This document shows positions 24,565 to 35,493 of a DNA stretch of 64,000 bases, one piece after another. The DNA is taken from the NCBI GenBank assembly GCA_024180945.1, contig JAKSGN010000002.1, positions 2,914,001 through 2,978,000 of the forward strand, written 5' to 3'. Numbering within the stretch: the first letter of the stretch is position 1; each line of letters begins with the position of its first letter. The translations under genes were made by a program, and so were the position numbers. The stretch comes from Macrophomina tecta (lineage: Eukaryota; Ascomycota; Dothideomycetes; Botryosphaeriales; Botryosphaeriaceae). The notes beneath the pieces were generated by a model that was given only the letters and a program-made list of their open reading frames with translations, ran no database searches and was not told the origin of the DNA.

Positions 24565-25918
24565 TCACTTCCCCAGCCCATCATACACCGCCTTCTCGCA
24601 CGTCACCCACGGCACGATAACATCCAAATCCGCAAAAGGCATGATTTGGCTTGCAATCATGCCCGCAAGCCCCTTCTCACGATCAACCCAGTAAAACAAA
24701 TTCGCAATGCCCGCCCAATGTGCCGTATTCTTGCCCCTCCACGTCTGCCCTTTACCGTCGAGGTTTGTCAGCATGAACGTTAAGCCCCAGCCCTGGGGTG
24801 GGTTGCCTGGTTCCTGGTAGAGCTCCGGAATAGGGTTTGTCTGGTAGGACTTCGAGGCCGGGATGCCGCTGCGGGCGAAGTCGGGCCACTGCGGGATGCT
24901 GTTGTTGAACATCTTGTCCACGGTCTGCGGCGAGAGGATTGTGGCGCCCGTCTTCGGCGATGTGCCGTTGTTGAGGAGGGTGGCGAGGATTTCTTTTCAT
25001 GATCATTCGTTAGCTCAAAAGGGTTTTTGTGATGGAATAAGAGAATACATACGGACGTATTCGGCGGGTTTAGCGAAGCAGCCAGCGCCGCCGCTGTTGA
25101 TGATCCTGGCGCGCTCCTCGGGCGTTCTTGCCTGCAAGCTCCGGCGCAGGCAGTGATCCTCTTCGGTGACGTGGCCATCGGAGTGCTTGTAATGGAAGTA
25201 GGTGAGGTTCTTTAGCATCTCCTCGGTCGGAAACATGCTGACATTCTTGAGGCCGAGCGGCTCGAAGATATTCTTGCAGAAGTAGTCATTCAGCGACAAT
25301 CCCGAGATACGCTCAACCACAAGACCGGCCCAGTCAATATTCGTCTTGAATCGAGTTAGCCTTGTGTGGAAATCTGGAATAGACAGATTCAGATACCCCA
25401 TATTCCCAAGTTTCTCCTGGCTGGTTCACCAGCGGTGCGTCCAAAATATCTCTTGCATCTCCGGAAAATTCGTCAAAGCCAAGAGGCCTACTCCAATCTC
25501 TCAATTTAGTGTTAAAGAAGGTGTAGCCGAAGCCAGCCGTGTGATCCAGAAGCATGCGAAGAGTAATCTCACTCTTCTTAGGGACCAGAGTGCCGTCATC
25601 CTGAAGCACCTTCTTGTCCTTCAATTCCGGAATGACCTTGTACAAAGCGCCGGAGTCTTCCAGGTTGATTTTCCCCTGCTCCACCAGTTGCATACAAGCA
25701 ATACCCGTGATCATCTTGGTACAGCTGGCAATCCAGAAAACTGTGTCGAGCGAGGTTGGCTTGGAGCCAGTGGCCCCGACCTTACCGGAACAGTGGGATG
25801 CAACAATGTCACCATTCTTGTCCACAGCGACGAAGACAAGTCCTGGAATGGAGCCTTTGGACGTCACTCCGTCCAAAGTGCTTTCAATGGTTGCTTGCGC
25901 TTGTGCACTGACAGGCAT
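24565..25918 (-). CDS. Serine beta-lactamase/transesterase-fold hydrolase (class C-like)
   Basis: Exons 25397-25918, 25053-25344 and 24565-24992 (introns 52 and 60 bp) give 413 residues, starting at ATG 25918. The active-site S-x-x-K is in 'IASCTKM' (Ser65, Lys68). The second-motif tyrosine is probably Tyr173 in 'WEYGTNIDW', which is built across the first splice. The third motif is 'HWAGIANLFYW' rather than the canonical HTGG. This pattern matches fungal EstB/LovD-like proteins, which act as esterases or acyltransferases rather than antibiotic-degrading enzymes. No signal peptide is visible, so it is probably intracellular. No polyketide or peptide synthetase lies nearby, so a biosynthetic role is not supported here. 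Confidence 0.9.
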
Positions 25919-26461
25919 CTTGGCAGTCGTGTATGTTCAGCCAGAAAGGTGAGTTTAGGGACAAATTAAGCGCAGATGTGAGTAGCGGGGAATCTTTTGA
26001 CCATGGAGAGAAGGAAGGGCTTATGTACATTGGTGGAAGGTCGGCATGAGGCGGGATGGCGGCAATACAACTACCCCGCCATCTTCCTTCACCCCGCAAT
26101 TTGGAACAGCGGGGCTGGAGGGTCCAAGCACCAGGACACAGTACAGCCCATTTCCCTGTCGAGGCAGCCTCCTTCCAACCGAAAAAGCCCATTCCCTGCA
26201 ACTTATGGCTCGGCTTACCGGAATGGACGCTGCAAAACCCGCCTTCTGGGCCGTCCCGCTGACGGAGCTGAGCTGAGCAGGTTCCCAGTTTTGCATGATG
26301 CTCAGCGGATCCGCTTTGTGAGCACCAGTGCGGGTCCGCCTTCAGCACTAATGCCCATGCGATTGTTGCATTGGAGGAGGGTGGGAGGATCGGCCGCGCT
26401 ATCGGGAAATGGGCCTCGGACTGCGCTGTGCCAGAAGTCGGGGCACAAGTTTATGGTGAAG
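25919..26461. other. Spacer between hydrolase and PIG-S genes
   Basis: Promoter of the beta-lactamase-fold gene and 3' flank of the PIG-S gene (both on the minus strand). No further ORF is supported. Confidence 0.55.
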
Positions 26462-28164
26462 TCAAGAATTCCCAGACTTCCTGCGTGCTGCGATGCCCTT
26501 CAGCTCTTTCAAGGCAGCCATGATCAACGGAACAGCAACAGGACCTAGTAAAGGCAGGTAGACTGCCACTTTGTGCTCATCGGGGAAGTAGACCTGACCG
26601 ACCATTGATCTTTCAAAGAAAGCCTTTTCAGCCCCCGCTTCGGCCAGTCGGGCGTGCTCTAATGCGCTGTGGAATCTGCCTTCGCGGAGATCGTCACATG
26701 CAGCGTGAAGGTGAGCGATCGTCTGCTCTACCGAGATTGCTACGTTGTCCGGAATGGCAATGGAGGGCAAAGCCTGAGTCAGACGCGCAAGAGACCCCAG
26801 AGTGGAGGAAGCGGAGAAGAGAAGCGATGCTGCACGAATGCGTGTGAGCGTGGTGATGCGAAGAGGTAAAGAATCAGGCGATTGTGGCATTCCCAACAGG
26901 GATAATAATTGATTGGAGAAAGTCAGCATTGCCGGACGGAGAGCTTCTCTGTCTAGGGAGGACGGATTGGCGCGATTCTTGCTCGAGGTCTCTGAAGGAT
27001 TCAAAATCAACACTCCACCCCACTGTGGGACTAGCCAGCTGTTTCCACCATTCTCTTTGACTACCATGGGGCTCTGATTTTCGGCAGGAACATAGAGAAC
27101 AAAGTTGACGGTAGGCCCGGCTCCGATGGAGGGGCTGAGGGGCCATTCCGCGGCGTTGATGAAGCCAGTAAGATCCTCTTTACGCAGTGTCCAGGCATTC
27201 TTTTCCGCGTCGAATTCAGGGTCGCGAATTGAGGGCGCAAAGGTGGCATAGAGCTGAACCTGGGTATCAATGGTGAAGTTGCTAATAGATGACAGCGAGT
27301 GCAACAAGGGCGCAATATATTCGCCAAGTGCAGCCTCGATCTCCCAGGCCGAAGGAGCAGAGCCAGGCGTGAAGAGCGAAAAGGTCAAATGGTAAGTTGG
27401 GGCGTATTTGAAGGACCGCGTCTTTTGTCGTTCCAGAGCAGCAATCGTTTCGGCGGAGAGCGATTTCATGCGGGCCATGTTACCCATGCCGGTGCCGGAT
27501 AGCAAGTAGGCCAGAGCAGCCTGCTCCTCGGCAAATATAGACTGTAGCTCGTTGGCGAGAAAGGTAGCCAGCGGCGACGAAGTGGAAGATGGCGAGGGGA
27601 TCTGGTTCTGCGTGTAGTAGACGTCTAGAATTGGCTCGTATGATCGCAGCTCAGCCCGCGGGGTGGGCCCATCTTGAGCAGGAATAAGGTTCAGTGTCAA
27701 AGCGATATCAGTATCGGCGGGGCTGGCTGGCTGGGTCAAGCGCAGGTGGTGAGCCGAGAAGTCGTTGAGATCGTCGAGAGCATGCTGGGTGGTGCGTAGC
27801 AGGTGGTGGACATCCTGCTCGGGCAGGGTTTGAGCGTCAATGGCAATGCGGAGAGGGAAGACGGGGCGGCACGTCTTATGAACGATCAGCTAGCGCAACG
27901 AGACATTTGGAGCTGGAGAGATATTACCTTTCCGTCCGCCCAATCGAGCATCTGCTCCAGCGGCAACCGGGCGCGGTATATGGTGGTCGTCTTGAACCAT
28001 AGTGGCAGGCCGAGCAGAATGGCGATGGCCCAGAAGGAGAGAATGACCAGGCGGCGCGTGGTGATGCTCTGGGGGCTCTCGGGCGGCGGCGGGGCGACAT
28101 TGTTGACAGCATCAACAGCACTCTCGGGGGCGACGTCGAGCTTGGCGGAGTCTTGCTGGGACAT
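26462..28164 (-). CDS. gpi17: GPI transamidase component PIG-S/Gpi17
   Basis: Subunit of the ER-membrane complex that transfers proteins to GPI anchors. Exons 27928-28164 and 26462-27874 with a 53-bp intron give 549 residues, the family's usual length. The N-terminal membrane helix is in 'LVILSFWAIAILLGLPLWF', followed by 'TTTIYRARLPLEQM', the conserved beginning of the lumenal domain. The splice yields 'CRPVFPLRIAIDAQ'. A large lumenal region has 'NFVLYVPAENQSP' and 'WGGVLILNPSE', and a C-terminal hydrophobic segment 'YLPLLGPVAVPLIMAALKEL' precedes a basic tail, giving the expected two-TM topology. Start at ATG 28164. Nothing unusual is seen. Confidence 0.94.
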
Positions 28165-30771
28165 GTCGCGGGCTGTCTGGATATGGCTCTCGGCGAGGGC
28201 ACACGGTGTTGGAGCTGGAGCTCACCTCAGCGCGCCGGGAAGGGGCCACCTGCACCGCAGCTACCGGGAGACGCGCCGGCCGGGAAAACGCCGGGGCGGC
28301 GTGTCGACCTTCCACCTTTCTTCCCTATCGTCACCTGCGCCTCCCGTTCCGAAATCCTCACCATTACCCGACATTTTCCATCCCGAATTGGGCCCAAATT
28401 GCGGCTTTCGCCATGACGACAAGAGCCCATGTGCTGATTGATATGCGCGCTGCTCGCTACCCTGCTCTCATTGGCTCAACCCCACCGGCCTCGTTTGTTC
28501 TGGACCGCCTGTGAGAGCTGCATACGCAACACTGCACTATCTTTTACTGTAGCACCTGTTCCACATCTCGAGAAGTACCATCCCATAATTACCTCCGCGA
28601 ATCTTCTCGGGCCGCACCCTAGCCTTGCCGTCTTTCCCGCACGTCGGGTTTATCTACTCCGCGCCTCGTATCGTCCTTCGGCTCCCTCTCCTTTTCGTCC
28701 ATACATTTACCAGTGGCATGTCATCACCTGGTGCTGATCCTACCGGGAGATCTACCTCCCCCTCCTGCAGCTAATCAATCCCACGTGCGACGGGGATCCC
28801 CTAACTTAGCCTTGCAGAAACTCTAAGTAGTGGTCACCGTCTCGAGCGACCGACCCAGAAGGACTTTCCGCCGCCACCACACGAGCCTCTGCACTCCCGT
28901 TTCGCTCCTACGCCTCACACCTTACTAGCGCATCTTACTGGTCGTTTTGCCGCTCCGTATCGACATGCTGTACACAAACCTATATCGTCCGTTGGCATAC
29001 TTGCGGAGGGGAAAACAGCCTGTCGAAGCTCCACACCCTGTTCATACATTTGTGTGCTCACCTCCAATTGGACTTAACGTGATGCGAGTCCTTTTCTATT
29101 GGTCATGATTGTCCATCTCTATCGGACTGCGGAATTGGCACCGCGCTTACCCTGAGCAAGATCTCTGTTGACGTGGTCTCAGGTCACACCATGCTATCTT
29201 TTACGCTTGTGCAGTCGGGTCCTATCGCCTTTGAGTGCTACTACGTCGCTGCTCTAGGCTCATCGTATTTGAATTCGTGCAATCACCAGTTTATGGCCCT
29301 CAAACTGGCTTTCCCGATTTTGCCTTTGAGTTCTCGGCAGACCGGTTGTGCCTGAAGTCCATGTCTGCGGCAGATGCTGTACAATCGGTAGGTATTGCTA
29401 TACAAAGAAGATACCCCGCGGTCGCCCGAAATCCATGCCCCTTGCCGCCGTCCATCGCGTTCACGATACTTTTTGACTCAATCTAACTACGCAACTTGAG
29501 CCTCGACACGTGGCGTCACGTTTGGAGGCGTATTTGACGACTATGCCAGCAGTATCTTCATCGATTTACAGGACCAAGAAAAGTCAGCAGCACATTGGCC
29601 ACGTCTAGAACTGCGAAGTAATAACAGCGGAGGCGGTGCCGTTGAAGTGGATACGCTCAATTAGCTGCTGTCTCCGCTTGGCTATATCCGACCCCGATTA
29701 CGACATCAATCCCTTCGCGGGAGCTCCCGCGCCTTAGTGGAACACCAGGGACGCTCCGACAGCGCAGCCGCAGCGGATCTCGGGCCGAAAGCATCGATTT
29801 ATGTCGGCGTTTTACCCTTTCGAGGTCACCGTTTCACCGCGGGGTATTTTCACACATCCTATTGCCGAGCTCATTTGCAAAGAAAATCTGGACCATCACC
29901 CACCGCCTCCGCTCGACTCGGCGGCGAAGAGCACGGAAGCACACATTCTCTCCCTCCCTGCTCCTCTTTTGATACCCGAGCAACCGAACAGCCTCATATA
30001 ACCCGATTCATTATTGATGCTACTCAATGGAGATCGGCCCCAGCCTCACTCTGTCGGCCAAGCTGCGCACGATGACGTCAACCACGCAGACCCGCATGCC
30101 GTTTCGAGTCAGCATCGCACTTTGACTGCCAATAATTTCCCATCTGTGCAGTGCATGAAGCCTCATCACCAGTAGAACGCCGTGTAACCATGCTTTCCAA
30201 ACCGTGTGATCAATGCAACAAATGAAGAGAACAAAAAGGAGCCGAAATATGCCGCCGAGCCATCGCCCCCACAGGCAATGATGTCACACCGAGTGCGCGC
30301 GCAAGATGGTGAGGACTCCACTCTGAACGAAACCACAACCGTCTATCAACCTCCGAAATATGCAAGAGCATGCATGTAACGCGTCTGAACAGGAACGGAA
30401 CAACCAATAGAACAACGAATGTTCGGGGTCCGCTGCGCCTCTTTGCCCCAATCCGTCTCGCCTCCTGCCCTCCCAGTCCATTCCATTATCCCAGTTAGCA
30501 CGGTAGCGAGCCACTGGGGCCGAGGCTGTACATTCCATCCGAGAAACCAAGGCAAGCAAAGATGAAGGAGAAAAAGAAAAGCGGCGCATCCTTCACTCTC
30601 GGATACCATGCGCATTGTCGCCGACCCACGCTCCTATCTCCAACGGCAGTCATTGTTGGTTCGTACGCCTAGTATCTCACGTGGGCGAGCCATCCACCCA
30701 TGCATCCCTCGTTCTCCCATGTCTTTTGTTGTCTGGTCTCCACCGTCTGCTGCTTTCTTTTGCCATCATCA
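28165..30771. other. Gene-poor spacer (2.6 kb)
   Basis: Between PIG-S and the Zn2Cys6 gene. It is pyrimidine-rich in places, with only short ORFs (for example 29737-30075 on the plus strand) lacking domains. It could hold a non-coding transcript, but the sequence does not show one. Confidence 0.5.
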
Positions 30772-32277
30772 TCATGTCCTCCTCATATCCCCATAGGCCC
30801 CCCTCTCCCCGCCACCGCCATAAGCCTGGTGGGGATGGTGATGATGGCCCTGCCCATCCGCCAGGAAGACGCCCGCGCCCATACCTTCCATGCCTACCCC
30901 CCACCCGGGACCCATGACGCCCTCCATGCCCTCCAGGCCCTGCACCCCCAGCTCCATGCCCTCGGGCAGCCAGGCGCCCTCGGCGCCGCCTCTTAGGCGC
31001 CACAGCAGACGCATCGCCTCGTCCTCGGGCTCGGTGCGCAGGGCGTGCAGCAAACGTTCATAGTGCAGGATCTTCGCGTTGGCGTCTTCGAGCTTGAGGA
31101 TGGCCTCCTCCAACTTGTTGTACGTGGCCTGCTGCCGCGTCTGCTCGCGCGAGTCTGTCTCCCACATACACTTGGAGCCTTTGGCCACGCAGCGCGAACA
31201 TGCGGGGCGCCGTCCGTCGCACTGTGGGTCGCAGCAAATAAAGAAGACGAGTCAGAACATTGTTTTTTTTTTTTTCTCTCTTGTGTTCGTCAAAACATCT
31301 TCATTTCAGTTTGTCCGTGGGTGGGAGAGGTGAGTTGGGAGACGATATTCTGGGAGCGGAAGGGAGATATATCCATGTGAAGCTGAAGGGAGGGGGAAAA
31401 GGTAAGGGCTTGTGTGAAAGAAATGTGTGTATGACGCGGTTGAGACTTTTGGTTTTTAAGGGAAAAGAAAATAAGGAGATGTAAAAGATGAAAGATCCAA
31501 AAAGAAAAAGTTTGGCGGTAAAAATGGGAAAGAGTTTCCTCTTGTCGTCTTTCTTGAGCATTGAAGCTCCGGACGGGACAGTTGTTCTTGGCTCTGTACG
31601 GCCGTAGTGGAAGGAGCGGCCTTTTTTCCGCCCTGTCATTTTCCCCATGAGGTCGCGTGTGTGTGACTCGGGCAGTTCCGGGAATTTTTTGAAGAAAAAA
31701 AAAAAAAAAAACAAAAAAGGACGAGATAGAATTTCGCTTATGGTTACACAAAGTGAGGGGGCACAAGACATGATTGGCGAGGAGGGGGAGTGTGAGGGGT
31801 ATGCAGGTGCGACGACGACAAGGGAAAGGAGGAAGGAGAAGGGAGTAGAACGTCTCCAATGTGAGAAAAAGAGAGGGGTGGTGTGGGAGGGAGGCACGGG
31901 AGGGCTGATGGGGGAGGGGTTGTTTGTAGAAATTGGGGAAAAGAAAAATGTAAGTTGTGTGTATGAACCTTGGTCTTTTTTTTCTGGCACTCGAAGCAAG
32001 CAACCAGAGTGACTGTTCTTCGTCCTCGGCTTCGTGCTGCTTGTTGTTGCTGCTGGTGTTGCTGGTGTTGCGGTGGTGATGCGGCGGTTGTTCCAGGTGG
32101 GCAGCCGGCGGCGGCAGCAGGGCCGGTAGCGGCGGACAGGTCGAGCGGGCTCGTGTCGGTATATGTATCGGAGGCGGAGGCGGACGCAGCGATTGTGGAA
32201 CTGCTGGGCGTGTTGGCAGCGGCAGCGGCGGCAGCGGCTTGTTGGGCGGGAAACAGCGGTCGAGAACTTTGCGGCAT
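30772..32277 (-). CDS. Zn2Cys6 protein with zinc cluster split by a long intron
   Basis: Probable nuclear DNA-binding protein of 252 residues: exon 1 31969-32277 and exon 2 30772-31221. Exon 1 begins at ATG 32277 with poly-Ala and Gln/His-rich stretches and ends in 'VACFECQKKKTK'. Exon 2 begins 'CDGRRPACSRCVAKGSKCMW'. Joined, they give a perfect CX2CX6CX6CX2CX6C cluster. A leucine-containing helix 'NKLEEAILKLEDANAKILHY' follows, possibly a dimerisation coil, then a Gly/Met-rich tail. There is no fungal-specific TF middle homology domain, so this is a short-form zinc-cluster protein. The donor is GTTCAT, weaker than usual. The C-terminus could contain a further intron. Confidence 0.72.
31222..31968 (-). 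other. 747-bp intron inside the zinc cluster
   Basis: Inferred because the two halves of one Zn2Cys6 motif flank it in compatible phase 0. It contains homopolymer T/A runs and C/T-rich sequence on the minus strand. It is roughly ten times longer than the other introns in this window. Confidence 0.65.
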
Positions 32278-33192
32278 TACGGTAGGTCATGTAAGACGTG
32301 CGTTTGGTTTGCGCGTGCCCGCTTCTTTTCACGCGGTAGAGGTGCCGTGACAAGGGATTGGATTGGAAACGCAGTCAGGGAACGTCTGCTCGGGCCTCTG
32401 GGTAGAAGGGGAAGATGTGTGGGCAAGGCAGAAAAGCAGGCAAACGAGCAGGTGAGGGGTGGAGGAACAAAATTGCGGGAGGGCGCAGATGTGCTTTGCA
32501 GGAAGCCAGCGAGCAATCAGGCGAAGCAGGGCAAAGGGTGGCACACGCAGGGTCAAGATAGAACGGGCTCTGGCTGCGCACGCAGAGCGAGGGCTTACTG
32601 AGGGGGCCCTCCTCAGCGGGCCGGCCATCAGGCCGCTGGGTGGACTTCATCATTTGAGTGCCTCCTGCGTCAGTATCATATGTAGGACTGCTGCTTTGAC
32701 GCGCTCCATGACAGTCTAGGCGATGATGTTCTCCCAAGTTAGCGTCCAATCAGCGGAGATGTTGCGGGCCGGAGGAAGCCCCGTTTAGGTTTCGCTGCAT
32801 CATTTGTCTTGCGAGCAGTGCTCGTATCGGGGGCAAGCCCAGGCGACAGGGCTTCGGTCTAAAATGGTACAAACCTATTGCCGGTCTGCCGTTCGTCCAG
32901 CATCATAGGTACCGTGTGGCCACGAATCCGCCCCTGTCCCTTGATGCTTTTTTACTGCTACGATTTTGGCGTGTGACGCAGCCCACGATGTATCGAAAGG
33001 GCCGGCCTGCAGCGACTACTGTGTCACAACACGATGCCCGCGGGCGTCCCCGAGGACCCGTAAGAGGAAAATGACTTTGACTTGGCGGAAATTCATGCAA
33101 TCAGAAGCCGACGGTGGACCCGAGACAAGCGGGATACCTGATTGAGGATGAAGGGAAACGTTAACCCAGGTAGCTCCACCCTGCTGACGTCT
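32278..33192. other. Spacer upstream of the Zn2Cys6 gene
   Basis: Promoter of the Zn2Cys6 gene and 3' flank of the epoxide-hydrolase-like gene. No supported ORF. Confidence 0.55.
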
Positions 33193-34143
33193 TCACGAGT
33201 GCCTCTCAACAAATGCCAACACCTGACGAACAAAGTCCTCCGGATTCTCCTCGGCAATGTAATGCGCCGCCTCTTCGACCAGCGCCGTCTCCACGTCCTC
33301 ATACACCTCGCCCAGCATCCAGGCCGCCTCTTTTGCATGCAAACTGTGCTCGCCGCTGAGCCCCAGCGCAGGTACCCGACACTTCCCGTTCGCCATCAGC
33401 CACTCCCTGTTCTCCAGCGCGTCCGTCTCGAAAGCGCGATACACTCCGAATGCGCACCTCATCGCCCCGGGCTGAGAGTAGTCGGCGACATAACGGTCCA
33501 GGTCCCCCTGAGTGATGGCCCCGGCGTTGAAAGATATCTTGTCGAAAAAATGGCGAAGGTAAATGTCCTCGCGACCGGCCACCAGGGCCTCAGGCAGGTC
33601 AGCGACGCGATGGAAGACGAAGTGGAACTGTTGCGGCATCATCATCTTGTGCTTCTCGTAAACGTCAGTGCCAGGTAGAGGGCACTCCCCCAAGATAACT
33701 GAGGCGCAGTAGTCCGGATAGCGCGACGCGTACGCATGAGCCACCATTCCGCCGATATCGTGGCCGACGACATGGACACTTTGACGGATCCCGAGATGGG
33801 AGTGGACGAGATAGGACAGGTCCGCCGCCATAACGGTCTTTGTGAAGGCACCATCGGGACGCGACGACCTGCCAGCACCTCGATAATCGGGAACGACAAC
33901 ACGATAGCCAGCGCTCGACAGTGGCTCTACCACATGGCGAAATTGGTAAGACGTTTGCGGAAAGCCATGGATCAGGAGAAGGGTGCCTCGCTCGGGCAGA
34001 CTAGAGGGCGGGGGGTGGCAGTCGATATAGGCTATACGCACGCCTGTTCCTCCGATGGTCGCGATTCGTTCAACCCATGGCAGGGCTTGCCCATGTTGCA
34101 ACTGTTCTTGCATGGCTGGGCGGATATGCGAAAGCGAGGGCAT
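33193..34143 (-). CDS. Alpha/beta hydrolase, epoxide hydrolase/haloalkanoate dehalogenase-like
   Basis: Intronless, 316 residues, ATG at 34143. Oxyanion motif 'LLIHGFPQTSYQFRH' (HGFP at about 59-62), then 'VVPDYRGAGRSSRP'. The nucleophile elbow is G-H-D-I-G-G with Asp129 as nucleophile, which separates it from Ser esterases and puts it with epoxide hydrolases and haloacetate dehalogenases that work through an alkyl-enzyme ester. The late acidic 'GEHS' and the His in 'AAHYIAEENPE' (about 294) complete the triad. No signal peptide: cytosolic or peroxisomal. The C-terminal 'RHS' is not a clear PTS1. Substrate unknown. Confidence 0.9.
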   Translation of the reverse strand: MPSLSHIRPAMQEQLQHGQALPWVERIATIGGTGVRIAYIDCHPPPSSLPERGTLLLIHGFPQTSYQFRHVVEPLSSAGYRVVVPDYRGAGRSSRPDGAFTKTVMAADLSYLVHSHLGIRQSVHVVGHDIGGMVAHAYASRYPDYCASVILGECPLPGTDVYEKHKMMMPQQFHFVFHRVADLPEALVAGREDIYLRHFFDKISFNAGAITQGDLDRYVADYSQPGAMRCAFGVYRAFETDALENREWLMANGKCRVPALGLSGEHSLHAKEAAWMLGEVYEDVETALVEEAAHYIAEENPEDFVRQVLAFVERHS

Positions 34144-34832
34144 TCTCTGCCTCGTCGGTCGGGGACGAGATTTCCGGTCTTATATCGCTCACACACCCGG
34201 CAGACTAGGGCCATGGCTTCAGCGTCATAGGACGGGGCAGGACTGTCTTCAGCGTCACTCTGCGCGCAGGCGCATGCTCAACTGGCTCACGGGGTGCTTG
34301 GCGGATGACAGCTTGTGTGGTAGGCGTCTGGGAGCGCCCGTTTCACGGAATTATGACGCTGAAGACGCGAGGCCGTCTGCCCTATCGAGGGAACCTTGCA
34401 TGGGTGATCGCTAGTCGCAGCCTCATTGGGCGGGGGCCGGGTGATGGAGGGCGAGTGAGATGCAGTTCCCGTGACAGGACCCGGTGAGCGCCTGTAGAGG
34501 GGGTCTTCAGAAAGGCGACGGGCTATAGCAGGGCTGCTCGGAAGCTGCCGACGGCTGGCAAACGGGCGGCAAGTCGGCGAGAGCAAGGCGGTCGCCCGGT
34601 CGGCGAGACAGGTCGAGGTCTGCTTAAGATAAAGAAGGGTACACAACACCTCCGCGGAGGGGGGCAGACGGCGCCTGGTCGGGCCGGACACACTGTTCTC
34701 GGCTCGGGAAGGGTTTCCTTCGTTCCTTCAGCCCGCCGCCCCGGCCCTTCATTTTTTTTTCTTCTTTCTTTCCCTCCCTCTCCCTCTCCCACTACCCACT
34801 GCCCTCCACCCGAGCCTCAGTCTCCATCCAAC
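34144..34832. other. Divergent spacer with C/T tract
   Basis: Upstream of the epoxide-hydrolase-like gene (-) and of a small plus-strand ORF. A C/T-rich tract runs from about 34748 to 34790, ending shortly before ATG 34833, as in many fungal core promoters. Confidence 0.5.
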
Positions 34833-35147
34833 ATGCTGCGATTTACCTCCGTCTGCCTCACTGCCGCAACTACTGCCCTTCTCGTCTGGCGTTGTGCACC
34901 TAAGCCGGGCATGCCCCACTACGATCAGCCTGGAAATCCTGCTTTGTCTGCCCGGGCAGCTGTGACTGAATATGGACCGACGCGGCCACTGCACGGCTTC
35001 CAACAACACCAAAATGACATTAAAGTTTTTGCCAAGCTTCCGCTACCCGTGCCGATCAACTCTGTCGCCCTTCCTGCTGACAGCACAACGGCGACACCAG
35101 CTGGTTATGCTGTGCTGCCACAGGCTCGCGACGATTGCCTGAAGTGA
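34833..35147 (+). CDS. Possible small hypothetical protein
   Basis: 104-residue ORF with A at -3 of its ATG and a C/T-rich promoter-like tract just upstream. The N-terminus 'MLRFTSVCLTAATTALLVW' could be a mitochondrial presequence or signal anchor. The rest is Pro/Ala-rich with no recognised domain. It ends 347 bp before the aquaglyceroporin start. It may be a real small gene or part of that gene's 5' leader; I do not recognise it. Confidence 0.33.
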   Translation: MLRFTSVCLTAATTALLVWRCAPKPGMPHYDQPGNPALSARAAVTEYGPTRPLHGFQQHQNDIKVFAKLPLPVPINSVALPADSTTATPAGYAVLPQARDDCLK

Positions 35148-35493
35148 CTCGTATCCGGATGGTGGGCCTCGAGCTTGGATCAACACCACCCATAACCTCG
35201 AAAAGCGAGCGAGGCCCACAGAAATCCCTTTTCTGCCCTCCCGGTCTTTCCGCCGCGTCATTTCGTCAGCGCGGTGAGCCCGTGGACGTCATTGTCACCC
35301 CGCTGCCTGTTCACCATGTTTTCCCAATTTTTCCCTCCCCTCCTCTCCGCCCCCAAACATGCATGTTTATAGCCTTTGTATTGCTCGCCTCCCTGCCCGT
35401 CATGTGAATGTTACGACCCTGTCACTTTCCCGCTGATATCTGCATTTTCACATGTCGATCACTGTCCCGAACTCCTGGTGGTGTTGATCAAAG
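35148..35493. other. Leader/promoter region of the aquaglyceroporin gene
   Basis: Short spacer with C/T-rich stretches and no gene seen. Confidence 0.5.

Noticed and set aside
31290..32353. Two long minus-strand ORFs in the Zn2Cys6 gene's intron region
   Set aside because: They run through pyrimidine-rich repeats and give Ser/Pro/Phe low-complexity translation; the zinc cluster is completed by skipping this stretch.
24565..34143. A secondary-metabolite cluster around the LovD-like hydrolase and epoxide hydrolase
   Set aside because: No polyketide synthase, NRPS, terpene synthase or P450 is present; neighbours are housekeeping genes such as PIG-S.
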